DNA of 64,000 nt from FEN-1073 sp963780865 (GTDB taxonomy: Bacteria > Chloroflexota > Anaerolineae > Anaerolineales > RBG-16-64-43): assembly GCA_963780865.1 (NCBI GenBank), contig CAWADT010000025.1, positions 1 to 64,000 on the forward strand, read 5' to 3'. The position numbers were made by a program, and so were the translations under genes. The notes under the pieces are model-generated. The model did no database searches. It was not told the DNA's origin and saw only the letters and a program-made list of their open reading frames with translations. This document shows positions 63,844 to 64,000 of this stretch, in pieces (within the stretch, counting starts at the first letter, position 1; every line of letters starts with the position of its first letter).

Positions 63844-64000
63844 CCGACCCCCTCCTGTATCCTCCCCCGTTTATCGCAGCTCATTTTTTTAATATTATTT
63901 GTAACTACTTCTATGAGGGCGTTGGTGTCAAGCCCTTAAGGAAGAAAAAGAAAATATTCCTCCCAATCTGCCGTGGTTTAAGCAGATGGACTTGCCTTCC
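63844..64000. other. Sequence after smc, no gene seen
   Basis: Starts with a C/T-rich stretch (CCCCCTCCTGTATCCTCCCC) like the intergenic repeat family, then AT-rich sequence to the window edge. Confidence 0.5.

Overview
The window is a GC-rich chromosomal segment that fits the phylum Chloroflexota, probably an Anaerolineae-like metagenome-derived genome. This is inferred from gene style: many lipoproteins with Thr/Pro/Ala-rich linkers and TolB/WD40-like propellers, YfhO-type polytopic membrane proteins, ECF sigma factors paired with single-pass ectodomain proteins, a T-box in front of thrS, and bacterial translin. There is no rRNA and one tRNA, so placement is not proven. Several otherwise ordinary genes carry single-base frame breaks, often at short homopolymers, so some disruption is probably assembly or sequencing error. 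The first 3.3 kb is much more damaged than the rest.

Layout. 1-1.8 kb: a broken marR/ABC-2 exporter operon. 2.0-5.7 kb: a damaged sugar-isomerase fragment joined to a truncated peptide-binding lipoprotein, followed by intact dppD/dppF-type ATPases. 6.2-10.2 kb: a propeller lipoprotein and the first ECF sigma/ectodomain pair. 10.7-17.4 kb: the centrepiece, a seven-gene operon on the minus strand for a ubiquitin-like conjugation system. 17.8-20.3 kb: a polar amino-acid ABC importer. 20.5-21.9 kb: ssb, DUF3467 and translin. 22-29.6 kb: an AlkD-like glycosylase, an AT-rich lipoprotein, DUF559, T-box-controlled thrS, gnd and tRNA-Val. 29.7-42.3 kb: lipoproteins, three large membrane proteins, an aldo/keto reductase, an orphan sulfonate/taurine-type binding protein with an Rrf2 regulator, and MGMT. 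42.3-49.3 kb: a zinc-ribbon protein, a LysM/M23 peptidase, prfB with programmed frameshift, a DUF3592-like gene with an in-frame amber codon, ftsY and a DsbA-like protein. 49.5-57.5 kb: two more ECF sigma/ectodomain modules enclosing a flippase-like membrane protein, rdgB and an epimerase. 57.7-64 kb: a sensor kinase with a membrane protein, and smc.

The ubiquitin-like operon reads, in transcription order: E1 (ThiF-type) with an N-terminal GntR-type winged helix, a membrane-anchored RING-like protein, an E2 with a fused YukD-like ubiquitin fold, a free YukD-like ubiquitin-like protein, a JAMM isopeptidase, a membrane FHA protein and a membrane VWA protein. It therefore contains candidates for modifier, activation, conjugation, ligation, deconjugation and recognition in one transcription unit. 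A 27-bp near-perfect palindrome whose centre matches the FadR-type GntR consensus lies between a good sigma-70 promoter and the E1 start. This suggests that the E1 enzyme is also the operon's own repressor. Related bacterial E1/E2/JAB/RING operons have been predicted before; the GntR-E1 fusion with its matching operator, and the FHA/VWA linkage, are the parts that look least described.

Other regulatory features read directly from the sequence are a T-box leader with terminator before thrS, paired Rrf2-like palindromes, the CTT-TGA-C recoding site of prfB, and strong intrinsic terminators. Between genes lie several families of long imperfect inverted repeats.
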